The notes: generated by a model not told the origin, from the letters alone. Counted from the first letter of the stretch, positions 52,353-61,703 are shown. The stretch: DNA of 64,000 nt from Skermanella pratensis (GCF_008843145.1 NZ_CP030265.1:1347001-1411000), one strand, 5' to 3'. Translations and numbers: made by a program.

Positions 52353-53820
52353 GCCCTCTCCCACATGCGCGTCCAGTTTCCCGGGCCGGACGGCGAACCT
52401 GCGTCCAGCTTATACGCGAATCTGGCAACGCTTGGGCATTATTACCATGGTTGCCGCCACAGTGGGGGGCTGCGCATCCAATCAGCCCATGCGAGTCGGG
52501 GCCCACCAGGTGAATGCGGGAGTCGCGGCGGACGAGCCGCGTGCCGCGGTCATCGGCCGGGACATCCTGGCTCAGGGCGGCAACGCGGTCGATGCGGCGA
52601 CCGCCATGGGGCTCGCCATGGCGGTGACCCTGCCGACCCGCGTCGGGCTGGGCGGCGGCGGGATCTGCGTCGTGCATGACGCGGCCACCAGGCAGACCCG
52701 CACCCTGGATTTCCTGCCGAGGTCCCCGAACGGCGGGCAGGTGGCGGTGCCGGGCATGCTGCGCGGGCTGGCGACCCTGCACGCCGCCCACGGCAAGATG
52801 CGCTGGGAGCAGCTGGTCGCCCCGGCGGAGGCAAAGGCCCGGTTCGAGACCCAGATCTCCCGGGCGCTGGCCCGCGACCTCCAGGTGTTCGGCGGCGTGG
52901 CCGGCGACGACCCCGAGGCCCGGCGCCTGTTCCTGCCCAACGGCCCCCAGCCGCCCGGCGAGGGCCAGAAGCTGGAGCAGCCGGATCTCGCCGGCGTGCT
53001 GGCCCAGGTGCGCCAGCGCGGCGCCGGCGCCTTCTACACCGGGCAGCTGGGCGCCCGCACCGCCGAGGGAGTCGGGACCGACGCCGCGACCCTGGCGTCC
53101 TACCAGGCCCAGTGGCGCGACACCGCCGAGGTCAGGCACGGCAACGAGGTGATGCATTTCGCGGCGCCGCCGGAAGGCGCGCCGGCCGCCGACTCGCTGC
53201 GGGCGGCGCTGGAGGCTCCGTCCGGCGGGCGCAACGCCGGGCTGGTGAAGGCGCTGGAGAAGGTCGAGCCCGAGGGGCCGCCGACCGCGGGCCTGGTGAC
53301 GTTCGACCCGTTCGGGCAGGCGGTCGCCTGCACCTTTTCGGTCGGCGCGCCGATGGGGACCGGGAAAATCATCCCGGGGACCGGCATCCTCCAGGCGGCG
53401 GCGACCGGCGCCCGGGGCATCGGCGGTCCGGCCGTCCTGGTCAATCCCAACCTCAACCAGCCGCTCTTCGCCGGAAACGCCGGGCTGATCGGCGTCGGCG
53501 TCGGGGAGGAGGGCGCGGGCGCCGCTCCGGCCGCCCTGGTCAACGTGGCGCTTCGGACCCTGGAGCAGGACATGAACGCCCTCGACGCGGTGACGGCGCC
53601 CCGGCTGGCTCCCGATCCCGCCGGCGGAACCCTGATCGAGGAGACCGCCGAACGGCCGGCCAGCCGAGAGACCACCGGCGTCCAGGGCGAGATCTACGGC
53701 GTCCAGGCATTGGGGCGGGTCAACCTGGTGAGCTGCAAGGTCAACCGCAGCGACGGCAGCAGGACCTGCTCGGCGGCTACCGACCCGCGCGGCTTCGGCC
53801 TCGCCACCAGCATCCAGTAG
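52351..53820 (+). CDS. Gamma-glutamyltransferase-like lipoprotein
   Basis: About 489 residues from an ATG at 52351 that touches the start of the divergent M48 gene. Later starts (TTG 52432, ATG 52447) would free a promoter but shorten the signal. A signal segment RLGIITMVAATVGGC gives a lipobox with the cysteine in VGGCASN. The body is a divergent GGT/NTN-hydrolase: AVIGRDILAQGGNAVDAATA, GLGGGGICVVHD, VAVPGMLRGLATLHAAHG, and at the autocleavage point PPTAGLVTFDPFGQAVACTF, where TAG replaces the usual TTH, so the nucleophile Thr may survive but the flanking residues do not. It may cleave gamma-glutamyl compounds or be a non-catalytic relative. Confidence 0.8.
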   Translation: MPSPTCASSFPGRTANLRPAYTRIWQRLGIITMVAATVGGCASNQPMRVGAHQVNAGVAADEPRAAVIGRDILAQGGNAVDAATAMGLAMAVTLPTRVGLGGGGICVVHDAATRQTRTLDFLPRSPNGGQVAVPGMLRGLATLHAAHGKMRWEQLVAPAEAKARFETQISRALARDLQVFGGVAGDDPEARRLFLPNGPQPPGEGQKLEQPDLAGVLAQVRQRGAGAFYTGQLGARTAEGVGTDAATLASYQAQWRDTAEVRHGNEVMHFAAPPEGAPAADSLRAALEAPSGGRNAGLVKALEKVEPEGPPTAGLVTFDPFGQAVACTFSVGAPMGTGKIIPGTGILQAAATGARGIGGPAVLVNPNLNQPLFAGNAGLIGVGVGEEGAGAAPAALVNVALRTLEQDMNALDAVTAPRLAPDPAGGTLIEETAERPASRETTGVQGEIYGVQALGRVNLVSCKVNRSDGSRTCSAATDPRGFGLATSIQ

Positions 53821-53864
53821 AACAGTTCCGTCGTTTCTTATAATCAGGGCTTCATGGTCAGGGT

Positions 53865-55010
53865 ATGTCACTGAAAATAGCAAAGCGGGGAGCCATCTCC
53901 CCGTTCATCGTCATGGAAGTCATGCGCGCCGCCGCCGAGCGGGAGGCCGCCGGCGGGGACGTGCTTCACCTGGAGGTCGGGCAGCCGTCCACCAGGGCGC
54001 CGGCGGCGGTGATATCGGCCGCCAAGCGGGCGCTCGACGGCGATCGGCTGGGCTATACCGACGCGCTGGGCATCCCGCCGCTGCGATCCGCCATCGCGCG
54101 GTTCTACCACGACCGCTACGGCCTGCCCGTGCCGGAGCGGCGGGTGGTCGTCACGACGGGATCGTCTGCCGGGTTCCTGCTGGGTTTCCTCGCGGCGTTC
54201 GAGCCGGGCGACCGGGTCGCCATGGCGGCCCCGAGCTATCCGGCTTACCGCAACATCCTGATGGCGCTGGGCGTCGTCCCGATCGAAATGCCGGCCGGGC
54301 CGGAAACCCGGTTCCAGCCGACGGTCGAACTGCTGGAGGCGCTGGGCCACCCGGTCGAGGGCCTGATCGTCGCCAGCCCGTCCAACCCGGCCGGCACCAT
54401 GCTGGGGGCGGACGAGCTGCGCCGCCTCGCGTACTACTGCCGCGACAAGGGCATCCGGCTGGTCTCGGACGAGATCTATCACGGCATCTGCTACGAGGGG
54501 GCGGCGGCCTCGGCGCTGACCGTGACCGACCAGGCGCTGGTGATCAACAGCTTCTCCAAGTACTTTTCCATGACCGGCTGGCGGCTGGGCTGGATGGTCG
54601 TTCCGGACGACCTCGCCCGCTCGATCGAGTGCCTCAGCCAGAACCTGTTCATCTCCCCGCCCAGCTTGTCGCAGCACGCCGCCTGCGCGGTGTTCGACTG
54701 CACGGAGGAGCTGGACGCCAACGTCGCCCGCTACGCCCGCAACCGGGCGCTTCTGCTGGAGGAACTGCCGAAGGCCGGGTTCGACCGGCTGGCCCCGGCG
54801 GACGGCGCGTTCTACATCTACGCGGACATCTCGGCGATGACCGACGACAGCGAGGCGTTCTGCCGCCGCATGCTGGCGGAGACCGGCATCGCCGCGACCC
54901 CGGGCGTGGATTTCGACCCCGCCCGAGGCCACCACTTCATGCGCTTCTCCTTCGCCGGCTCGACCGACGACATGGCCGAAGCGGTGAAGCGGCTGAAGGC
55001 TTGGCGGTAA
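53865..55010 (+). CDS. Class I/II PLP-dependent aminotransferase
   Basis: A 381-residue fold-type I aminotransferase. LHLEVGQPSTRAPAAVISAA, LGYTDALGIPPLRSAIA and VVTTGSSAGFLLGFLAAFEP come first, then SPSNPAGTMLGADELRRLAY, LVSDEIYHGI (Asp pairs with the pyridine nitrogen) and INSFSKYFSMTGWRLGWMV with the PLP lysine. The C-terminal HHFMRFSFAGSTDDMAEAVK supplies the carboxylate-binding Arg. It resembles the AspC/AlaT-like group, but the amino donor is not clear. Its position after the M48 gene region matches other alphaproteobacteria. MITE copy 2 starts 45 bases downstream. Confidence 0.9.
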   Translation: MSLKIAKRGAISPFIVMEVMRAAAEREAAGGDVLHLEVGQPSTRAPAAVISAAKRALDGDRLGYTDALGIPPLRSAIARFYHDRYGLPVPERRVVVTTGSSAGFLLGFLAAFEPGDRVAMAAPSYPAYRNILMALGVVPIEMPAGPETRFQPTVELLEALGHPVEGLIVASPSNPAGTMLGADELRRLAYYCRDKGIRLVSDEIYHGICYEGAAASALTVTDQALVINSFSKYFSMTGWRLGWMVVPDDLARSIECLSQNLFISPPSLSQHAACAVFDCTEELDANVARYARNRALLLEELPKAGFDRLAPADGAFYIYADISAMTDDSEAFCRRMLAETGIAATPGVDFDPARGHHFMRFSFAGSTDDMAEAVKRLKAWR

Positions 55011-55054
55011 ATTGCCTGTTGCGCAATTGAAAGACGTAGGTCGGGCAAGGCATT

Positions 55055-55244
55055 CTAGTGGTCTCGCACAGTGTTTTTGATGACGTTCGGCGGAGCGGAG
55101 TGCCGTAGTGGCGTAGGTCGGCCTTCGTCCGTCAGGGCGAACGCCGACACCCTGCGTCAACGCTCCGGCCACGCTGTCGGCGTCGGCCTTCGGCCGAGGC
55201 CGACCTACGATAGATCAATCAAAACCACTGTGCCGAGCCATTAG
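55055..55244 (-). repeat. MITE-like element, copy 2 (190 bp, inverted relative to copy 1)
   Basis: Bounded by CTAG (55055-55058) and TTAG (55241-55244), with the same terminal inverted repeats and internal hairpin as copy 1 at 3048-3237. Read on the minus strand the two are about 97% identical over 190 bases. The TTAG end supplies the TAA stop codon (minus strand, 55243-55241) of the GTPase gene. Just outside, 55034-55052 holds a short piece (ACGTAGGTCGGGCAAGGC) similar to the internal arm of the element, perhaps from an older insertion. No transposase is nearby. Confidence 0.8.
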
Positions 55245-56797
55245 ATCCTTGTCCGCGGACCGGCGATCCCCTCGATCACCAGTCCTGAAAGCAGGCGTCC
55301 TCCCGTCACGATCTGACGGGCGACGCCCGCGACTCCGCCCGCCGAGCCGGCCAGCCGCAGCAGCCGGATGAGTTGGCTCTGCCGGGCCTCGGGCACGCGG
55401 GCCAGCACGGCGGTCCAGACAGCGTCGATATTGTAGAGCATCCCGGCGTCCAGCCGCGCCGGCACCACGTCTGCCGTGGGGACCCCCAAGGATTGCGCCA
55501 CCGATTCCATCGCCGCCCGGATGGTTTCCGCCTTGCGCCCGGTCGGGGCGGCGACGTCGTAGGGCGGAGCCCACTCGTTGAACGGCCGCAGCCGGTCGAT
55601 GTGGGACATGACGACCACGACCGGCGGCGCCCGGAACTGCGGCCTTCCCGCGAAATGGCCGCGCACCGCGTCGAGCAGGCGGCGGTCCAGGTCGCGGGCG
55701 CCGTCGTTGGCCGGGGCCACCCACAGGACCAGGTCGCAGTTCTCGGCCAAAGCAACCAGCTTGGCGATGGCCGTTTCCCGCTCCAGCCCGGCGCAGTCGA
55801 CCAGTTCGAGCGCCGGCCGGTCGTCGGCGCCGCGTACCGAATGGCTGGTCGGCTGGCCGGTCGCGGCAAGCACGTCGACCGCCGCGACCACGTCGCCGCA
55901 CAGGGCGTTCACCAGGCTCGACTTGCCGGCATTGACCTTGCCCGCGACCAGCAGGCGCAGCGGCACCGCCGGTGCCGCCGGCTCGGCCACCGCAGGCGGC
56001 TCCAGCCTATCAAGCTCGTCGATGTCGGCGCGCAGCCGGCCGCTATACAGGTTGATCGCCTCGCGGCCGATCTCCTCCACCACGATGCGGGCGATCCGGT
56101 CCAGCATCAGGGACGACAGGCCGTCCACGGCGAAGCCCTGGAACCGGCGGCTCAATTCCGCCGCGACCGCCTGCGCCGGGTTGATCGCCAGCCGGATGGC
56201 GCGCCAGGGACCGTCCGCGCTGTGCGCGACGCTCGCCACCGTCCGCTTGACCCGGTAGAGCCGCAGCACGTCGCCGATCCTCACCGAGCGCGACCCCGGC
56301 ACCGCCTGGACGGTCAGCGCCCGGGTCCGGCGGCTTATCCGCTCGGCCAGCAGCAGCGCTTCGGGCAGGGTGAAGTGCCACAGCGGCTCCGCCCGCTCCG
56401 GGTGATAGTGGCGGGCGACCTCCTCGATCACGGCGCGCCCGGTGGCGAGCAGCGCCCGCTGGTCGATCAGCAGGCGGCCGGTGGTCTGCGCCGCGAATCC
56501 CTGGACCTTCTGCCAGGCGACCTTGTCGCTCGGCGACCAGCCCGGATCGGGCGGCGTCTCCTCCCCGGCGGCGGTCGCCCCTTGGCCCGGAGGCACCCGG
56601 TCGCCGGATCGGTGCGCCCGCCGGAACAGCAGCCCCGCCGCCAGGAAGCACAGCGCCGTCCCCAGGAACCAGTAGACGAAGCCCTGCCGTTCCCACAGCC
56701 AGACGGCGCCCAGCGGGACCAGGGCCAGGAACGGCAGGCAGGCGGCGGCCAGCGCGCCCAGCCACCAGGACCCCTGCCGGCCGACGATCCGCTTCAC
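55241..56797 (-). CDS. Membrane-anchored GTPase (dynamin/Era-like), partner of the upstream GTPase
   Basis: A 518-residue protein with two adjacent N-terminal membrane helices (about residues 12-32 and 38-57), a middle helical region and a G domain from about 284. P-loop LLVAGKVNAGKSSLVNALCG, DVLAATGQPTSHSV (switch), LELVDCAGLE (G3), then VVVVMSHIDRLRP, where SHID replaces the usual NKxD. It ends in a helical tail with GLVIEGIAGPRTRI. It overlaps the upstream GTPase gene by four bases (ATGA type), implying a co-translated pair. Such pairs (YcjX/YcjF- or YfjP-like) often remodel or guard membranes. The stop codon is provided by MITE copy 2. Confidence 0.82.
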   Translation of the reverse strand: MKRIVGRQGSWWLGALAAACLPFLALVPLGAVWLWERQGFVYWFLGTALCFLAAGLLFRRAHRSGDRVPPGQGATAAGEETPPDPGWSPSDKVAWQKVQGFAAQTTGRLLIDQRALLATGRAVIEEVARHYHPERAEPLWHFTLPEALLLAERISRRTRALTVQAVPGSRSVRIGDVLRLYRVKRTVASVAHSADGPWRAIRLAINPAQAVAAELSRRFQGFAVDGLSSLMLDRIARIVVEEIGREAINLYSGRLRADIDELDRLEPPAVAEPAAPAVPLRLLVAGKVNAGKSSLVNALCGDVVAAVDVLAATGQPTSHSVRGADDRPALELVDCAGLERETAIAKLVALAENCDLVLWVAPANDGARDLDRRLLDAVRGHFAGRPQFRAPPVVVVMSHIDRLRPFNEWAPPYDVAAPTGRKAETIRAAMESVAQSLGVPTADVVPARLDAGMLYNIDAVWTAVLARVPEARQSQLIRLLRLAGSAGGVAGVARQIVTGGRLLSGLVIEGIAGPRTRI

Positions 56798-58068
56798 GAC
56801 CCGCTCTTCCCGTCGGTGTCGCGGGAGAACATGCGGCTGGCCTTAGCGACTCCGGTGGCTTCGGCCATGGCCCGGCGGAATTCCTCCGCGACTGCGTCGG
56901 CGTCGAACCGCGCGCCGGACCGGCGGCTGCTCAGGTACAGGATGGCGGCATGGCCGAGCCCGTAGGTGGTCGCGAAACTGGCCGCTCCCGCCGCGGCGCC
57001 GCCGATCACGGTGCCGTAGCCCGGCACCAGCTTGACCAGCTGCCGCACGCCGAACTGGGCGCCGAAACGCAGCAGCACCCCCGCGCCCAGGCAGCCGGAG
57101 AATTCCGCCAGGGTCGCCCGCGTCCAGGTGACGCCCAGCATGCCGGCGAGGCTATGCAGCATCTTGCCCTGGACGACCGGCACCCCGATCACGCCGGCCA
57201 CCGGCAGCATGTCGATCGCTCCTGCCGCCGCCGCGTAGCCCCAGATGTGGGAAGCGGCCCGGCCGGCCCCCGGCCTGCCGGAGTTCTGCAGGCTGTGCCG
57301 CATCATCGACACGACCCCGTCGGCCGACCCGGCCTCCAGCGCGGCCCACAGCCGGTCGACCCCGTAATCGGCGGGGGGCAGCCCGTCCTCCTCGGGCGTG
57401 AAATCGACCGGAGCGAAGCGGACGGCGCCGCTGCCCGGCAGCTTCGCGAAGGTCTCGCGCTGGGCGGCGAGGCTGCGGTCGAGCGCTTCGATGCCGCCGG
57501 GCCGGGTGCCGTCGCCGAACGGGTAGGGCAGGGGATGCGCCGGGGCTCCCGGCCCTCCATAGTAGTCGTGCAGCGTGGTCTGGGCGACCACCACCGGCCA
57601 GTCGGGATGGCGGCGGCGCACGCGGGTCAGCGCGTCGAGCACCGGGGCCGGAACCGGCCCCATCGCCCGGACGACCACCAGCACCAGATGCGCCTGCTTC
57701 TCGCACAGCGCCAAGTCCTCCGCCGGGTCGTAGGCGACCTCGCCCAGGCCGCGCGTGTCGAGGAACCGGACGACCGGCGCCTCCTCGGGGAATTCATAGA
57801 TGCGGGCGGTCGCCGTGCAGGGCCGGTAGCCGGTCCCGACCTCGGCGTCGCTGCTGCCGGTCAGCGTGCGGACGATCGAGCTCTTGCCGGAGCCGACCAT
57901 GCCGAGCAGCCAGATCACGGGTGCCCGGGCCCGCGCCTCCTCGGCGATGCGCGTGTCTCCGCGCGCGTCCGGCTTCGGGTTCAGGACCGTGTCGTAGACG
58001 TCCTTCCAGAAGGAGGAGATCTGTTCGCCGGCCCGGCCCAGAAACGACTGCATGGGAAACGACTGCAT
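56794..58068 (-). CDS. GTPase with C-terminal DUF697-like membrane region
   Basis: A 424-residue protein. The N-terminal G domain has P-loop VIWLLGMVGSGKSSIVRTLT (Gly56-Ser64), the switch GTGYRPCTATARIYEF, RFLDTRGLGEV (G3) and VVVAQTTLHDYY in the place of NKxD. The C-terminal half (about 270-390) is hydrophobic and Gly/Ala-rich (IWGYAAAAGAIDMLPVAGVI; LVKLVPGYGTVIGGAAAGAA), the DUF697 pattern of membrane-associated GTPases. It is the first gene of a two-GTPase unit, coupled by a four-base overlap, with the 2-hydroxyacid dehydrogenase gene 95 bases upstream on the same strand. ATG 58068 and an ATG five codons later are both possible. Confidence 0.84.
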   Translation of the reverse strand: MQSFPMQSFLGRAGEQISSFWKDVYDTVLNPKPDARGDTRIAEEARARAPVIWLLGMVGSGKSSIVRTLTGSSDAEVGTGYRPCTATARIYEFPEEAPVVRFLDTRGLGEVAYDPAEDLALCEKQAHLVLVVVRAMGPVPAPVLDALTRVRRRHPDWPVVVAQTTLHDYYGGPGAPAHPLPYPFGDGTRPGGIEALDRSLAAQRETFAKLPGSGAVRFAPVDFTPEEDGLPPADYGVDRLWAALEAGSADGVVSMMRHSLQNSGRPGAGRAASHIWGYAAAAGAIDMLPVAGVIGVPVVQGKMLHSLAGMLGVTWTRATLAEFSGCLGAGVLLRFGAQFGVRQLVKLVPGYGTVIGGAAAGAASFATTYGLGHAAILYLSSRRSGARFDADAVAEEFRRAMAEATGVAKASRMFSRDTDGKSGS

Positions 58069-58163
58069 GGTTCATCCGCCCCGGTCGGGTTCAGTCCTCC
58101 CGCGCGCCCACAAGGCCGCGGCCCAGGATCGAAGTGCTACAGAACCGGGCGTCCGCACGCAAG

Positions 58164-59144
58164 CTACACCACCCGGTTCGGCGGCTCCTTCCCCGCGAAG
58201 AAGGCGTCCAGGTTGTCGAGCGCCGTGAAGCCCATGGCGTCGCGGGTGCGGTCGGTGGCGCTGCCCATGTGGGGCAGCAGGAAGGTGTTGGGGAGGGCGG
58301 CGTAGCCCGGGTGGAGCTTCGGCTCGTTCTCGAACACGTCCAGGCCGGCCGCCGCCAGCTTGCCGGAGCGGAGTGCCGCGATCAGCGCTTCGTCGTCCAC
58401 CACGGTGCCGCGCGCCGTGTTCACCACGACGGCGCCGTCGGGCAGCCGGGCGATCCGCTCCGCGTTCAGCCAGTGGCGGGTCTCGGGCGAGGCCGGGCTG
58501 TGGATCGACAGGAAGTCGGCCACCGACAGCATCTCGTCGGCATCGGCGTGATGGATCGCGCCGGCCTCCTCGGCGGCCGGCAGCCGGCGCCGGTTGTGGT
58601 AGTGGATCTCCATGTCGAAGCCGCGCGCGCGGCGCGCCACCGCTTGGCCGATCCGTCCCATGCCCAGGATCGCCAGCCGCTTGCCGGTCACATGCGTGCC
58701 GATCAGCTGGGTCGGCGCCCAGCCGTCCCAGCGGCCTTCCCGGATCATCCGCTCGCCCTCGGCGGCGCGCCGGGCCGCGCCCAGCAGCAGCAGGAAGGCG
58801 ATGTCGGCCGTGGCGTCGGTCAGCACGCCCGGCGTGTTGGTCACCACGATGCCGCGCTCCCGCGCGGCGGCCAGATCGATGTGGTCGGTGCCGACCGAGA
58901 AGGTGGCGATCATCCGGACCGAGTCGGGAAGCGCCCGGACCAGGGCGGCGGGAACCGGATCGACCGCGCAGACCAGCAGGGCGTCGGCGCCGTCCGCCCG
59001 CCGCGCCAGTTCCTCCGCGCCATAGGGATGGTCGTCCTCGTTGGCCAGGATGCGATAGTCGCGGCCGGCACGGGCCATGACGGCGTCGGGATACCGGCGG
59101 GTCAGGAGGAGAACTGGTCGTGTGGTCCCATGCGGGGCGTTCAT
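58164..59144 (-). CDS. D-2-hydroxyacid dehydrogenase (glyoxylate/hydroxypyruvate reductase type)
   Basis: A 326-residue NAD(P)H-dependent enzyme of the D-isomer-specific family. Features are MIATFSVGTDHIDLAAARER and VTNTPGVLTDATADIAFLLL, Rossmann LAILGMGRIGQAVARRARGF with HNRRR (basic residues favour NADPH), then VNTARGTVVDDEAL (catalytic Arg), DVFENEPKLHPGY (Glu) and FLLPHMGSATDRTRDAMG (catalytic His). This set fits GyaR-type glycerate dehydrogenase/glyoxylate reductase. It is transcribed towards the GTPase pair and may share a transcript with it. Confidence 0.9.
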   Translation of the reverse strand: MNAPHGTTRPVLLLTRRYPDAVMARAGRDYRILANEDDHPYGAEELARRADGADALLVCAVDPVPAALVRALPDSVRMIATFSVGTDHIDLAAARERGIVVTNTPGVLTDATADIAFLLLLGAARRAAEGERMIREGRWDGWAPTQLIGTHVTGKRLAILGMGRIGQAVARRARGFDMEIHYHNRRRLPAAEEAGAIHHADADEMLSVADFLSIHSPASPETRHWLNAERIARLPDGAVVVNTARGTVVDDEALIAALRSGKLAAAGLDVFENEPKLHPGYAALPNTFLLPHMGSATDRTRDAMGFTALDNLDAFFAGKEPPNRVV

Positions 59145-59278
59145 CGGGCTGTCCTCGGGCGCTTGAACTCGCTTAATCCGGGGGAAATGCCGAAAAAGGA
59201 TGTTTCGGCTTTTTCCCGCGCGCGAAACTACTATGCTTACCCCTGGGCTTCACGCCGTAAACCGCTGTAAACCAATTT

Positions 59279-60112
59279 GTGGTCGTCACCTTGAAAGATT
59301 TCCGCCCCGCTGCCCGCGTCGCCTTGACGGCGTTGCTCGGCCTGCTGACCGTCCCGCTGTCGGCGCTTCCCGCCCGAGCTGCCGTGGAGATCGCCCCGCA
59401 CCGGGCGATCTACAAGATGTCGCTGGCCTCGGCGCGCAACAGCAGCACCGTTTCCGACGTCCGCGGCCAGATGATGTTCGAATGGGCGGATGCCTGCGAC
59501 GGCTGGACCATCGAGCAGCGCTTCCAGCTGCGCTTCCAGTATTCCGAGGGCGAGCAAGTCGACATGTCGACCAACTATGCCACGTGGGAGTCGAAGGACG
59601 GGCAGTCCTATCGCTTCAACGTCCGCAAGCTGGTCAACGGCGAGCTGGACGAGGAGCTGCGCGGCACCGCCGAGGCCCACGACGACCGGCCCGGCGTTGC
59701 CCGCTACCTCAAGCCGGAGGAGCAGGAGATCGAGCTGCCCGGCGGCACCCTGTTCCCCAGCATGCACACGATCCAGCTGCTGAAGCATGCCGCGGCCGGC
59801 GACAAGCTGTTCGGCACCACCGTCTTCGACGGCTCCGACACCGAGGGAGCGACCGAGATCAGCGCCGCCCTGGGGCTGCGGACGGAGCCTGCGCTCGACG
59901 GCAAGTTCGACGCCAAGCTGCTCCACGGCGCCGTCTGGCCGGTCCGCATGGCGTTCTTCCCCATGGACAGCGACGATGCCGCTCCCGAGTACGAGATGAG
60001 CCTGAAGCTGTTCGAGAACGGCGTCGCCCAGTCTATGCTGATCGACTACGGCGATTTCACCGTCGCCGCCGTGCTGGAACAGATCGAGTCGATCCCCCGG
60101 CCGCGCTGCTGA
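59279..60112 (+). CDS. eipB: EipB/DUF1849 periplasmic cell-envelope integrity protein
   Basis: A 277-residue exported protein from a GTG at 59279 (TTG 59291 is an alternative). The signal peptide is VALTALLGLLTVPLSALPAR to ARA. The mature part matches DUF1849: PHRAIYKMSLASARNSSTVS, RGQMMFEWADACDGWTIEQR, FNVRKLVNGELDEELRGTAE, GTLFPSMHTIQLLKHAAAGD, VWPVRMAFFPMD and FENGVAQSMLIDYGDFTVAA, ending RPRC. The two cysteines (DACDG and the last residue) correspond to the disulfide pair known in Brucella EipB, a beta-spiral protein needed for envelope stability. The end is convergent with dinB, 12 bases apart. Confidence 0.9.
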   Translation: MVVTLKDFRPAARVALTALLGLLTVPLSALPARAAVEIAPHRAIYKMSLASARNSSTVSDVRGQMMFEWADACDGWTIEQRFQLRFQYSEGEQVDMSTNYATWESKDGQSYRFNVRKLVNGELDEELRGTAEAHDDRPGVARYLKPEEQEIELPGGTLFPSMHTIQLLKHAAAGDKLFGTTVFDGSDTEGATEISAALGLRTEPALDGKFDAKLLHGAVWPVRMAFFPMDSDDAAPEYEMSLKLFENGVAQSMLIDYGDFTVAAVLEQIESIPRPRC

Positions 60113-60124
60113 CATGGCGCCGGT

Positions 60125-61546
60125 TCAGCGCCGTCTCCGGCGGGGCGGCATCGGCAGTCCTGGCAGCAGCGGGGTGGACCGCGACACGAAGCCGCGCCCC
60201 TTCACGACCGCCGTGTCGCCCATCCGGTCCCGCACCTGGTCCATCGCCCGCTCCACCTGGTTGCGGCGCATCCGGTCGGGATCCAGCAGGTCGGGCGGGT
60301 CGGCTCGGACGGCTTCGGCCAGGTCGGCGCAGCCGATGCCGATCAGGCGGTACCGGGTGCCGGTCGCCTCGCGTTCCAGCAGGGGCAGGGCCGCCTGGAA
60401 GATGGCGTCCGCCATCCGGGTCGGCGCGCCCAGCTTCCGGCTCCGCGTCACCTGGCGGAACTCAGCGGTCTTCAGCTTCAGCACCACCGACCCGCCGGCG
60501 AGACCCTGGGCCTTCAGCCGGCGGGCCACCGTCTCGCACAGGGGCCACAGCCGGTTGACCAGCTCGTCCAGGTCGGCGATGTCCTGGTTGAACGTCGTCT
60601 CGGCCGAGATGCTCTTGGTCTCCTCGTCAGGATCGACCGTGCGCAGGTCCTCGCCGCGGGCGAACCGGAAGAGACGGCGGCCCATCACGCCGTAGCGCTT
60701 CATCAGGTGGTGCTCGTCGCGCTCGCGCAGTTCGGCGATGGTCCGGATGCCGTCCTGCTCCAGCTTCCGCTGCAGGGCGGCCCCGACGCCCCAGATCAGG
60801 CCGACCGGCTGGGGCGCCAGGAAGTCCAGCGCCTCGGCCCGCCCGATCGCCTTGAAGCCGCGCGGCTTGTCCAGGTCGCTCGCCACCTTGGCCAGGAACT
60901 TGTTGTAGCTGAGCCCGATGGAGGCGGTGATCCCGATTTCAGTCTCAAGCCGCCGCACCAGCCGGATCAGCGTCCGCGCCGGGCTGCCGCCGTGCAGGCG
61001 TTCCGTGCCGGTCAGGTCCAGGAAGGCCTCGTCGATCGACAGCGGCTGGACCAGCGGGGTCAGCTCCAGCATCCTGGCCCGAACCTCCCGGCCGACCGCC
61101 TGGTACTTCTTCATGTCGGGCGGCAGCACCACCGCGTGGGGGCACAGCGACAGCGCCTTGAACATCGGCATCGCCGAGCGGACGCCGTAGAGCCTGGCGA
61201 CGTAGCAGCAGGCAGCGACGACTCCGCGCTGTCCGCCGCCGACGATCACCGGCAGGTCCGCCAGTTTCGGATCGTCCCGCTTCTCGACGCTGGCATAGAA
61301 GGCGTCGCAGTCGATATGTGCGATCGACAGCGTGTGAAGCTCGGCATGCCGGGTGAGCCGCCGCGATCCGCAGGCAAGGCATCTCACCGCGCCCGGCGCC
61401 GCCTCCTCGCCGCAGTCGCGGCACAGGCCGGGGAGGGCCGGTGCGGGTCGAATCAGGCGATCAGCGCCCATCGCGTCGGATTCCATCGCATGTTCTCGAA
61501 CCGGTTCTTCGTGATCCTGTCCGGGGCGCCGTCGCGCCGAAATCAC
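60125..61546 (-). CDS. dinB: DNA polymerase IV (Y-family) with N-terminal zinc-ribbon-like extension
   Basis: A 473-residue translesion polymerase. The Y-family core starts at about residue 75: [20 protein letters not shown] (metal Asp residues, steric gate Phe/Tyr region), [40 protein letters not shown] (catalytic SIDE), [20 protein letters not shown], then the little finger ([19 protein letters not shown]). Ahead of it, [19 protein letters not shown] (about 42-60) carries two CxxC pairs, a zinc-ribbon-like module. ATG 61486 would give a shorter form that keeps the CxxC module. The 277 bases upstream lie between it and divK. Confidence 0.93.
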   Translation of the reverse strand: MISARRRPGQDHEEPVREHAMESDAMGADRLIRPAPALPGLCRDCGEEAAPGAVRCLACGSRRLTRHAELHTLSIAHIDCDAFYASVEKRDDPKLADLPVIVGGGQRGVVAACCYVARLYGVRSAMPMFKALSLCPHAVVLPPDMKKYQAVGREVRARMLELTPLVQPLSIDEAFLDLTGTERLHGGSPARTLIRLVRRLETEIGITASIGLSYNKFLAKVASDLDKPRGFKAIGRAEALDFLAPQPVGLIWGVGAALQRKLEQDGIRTIAELRERDEHHLMKRYGVMGRRLFRFARGEDLRTVDPDEETKSISAETTFNQDIADLDELVNRLWPLCETVARRLKAQGLAGGSVVLKLKTAEFRQVTRSRKLGAPTRMADAIFQAALPLLEREATGTRYRLIGIGCADLAEAVRADPPDLLDPDRMRRNQVERAMDQVRDRMGDTAVVKGRGFVSRSTPLLPGLPMPPRRRRR

Positions 61547-61703
61547 AGTACATGGACGCGTGCCGGGTTGCCGTGTAAGGTTGGCGCGGGTTGCACTGCC
61601 GGGATCATGCCACGCCCGCGCCGCTGCTGTCCGTATAGTTCGCTCGACCTAACCATTCGGAATATGCGTTTTGTGCGTCGTACGTCCCTGCAACAACAGT
61701 GCG

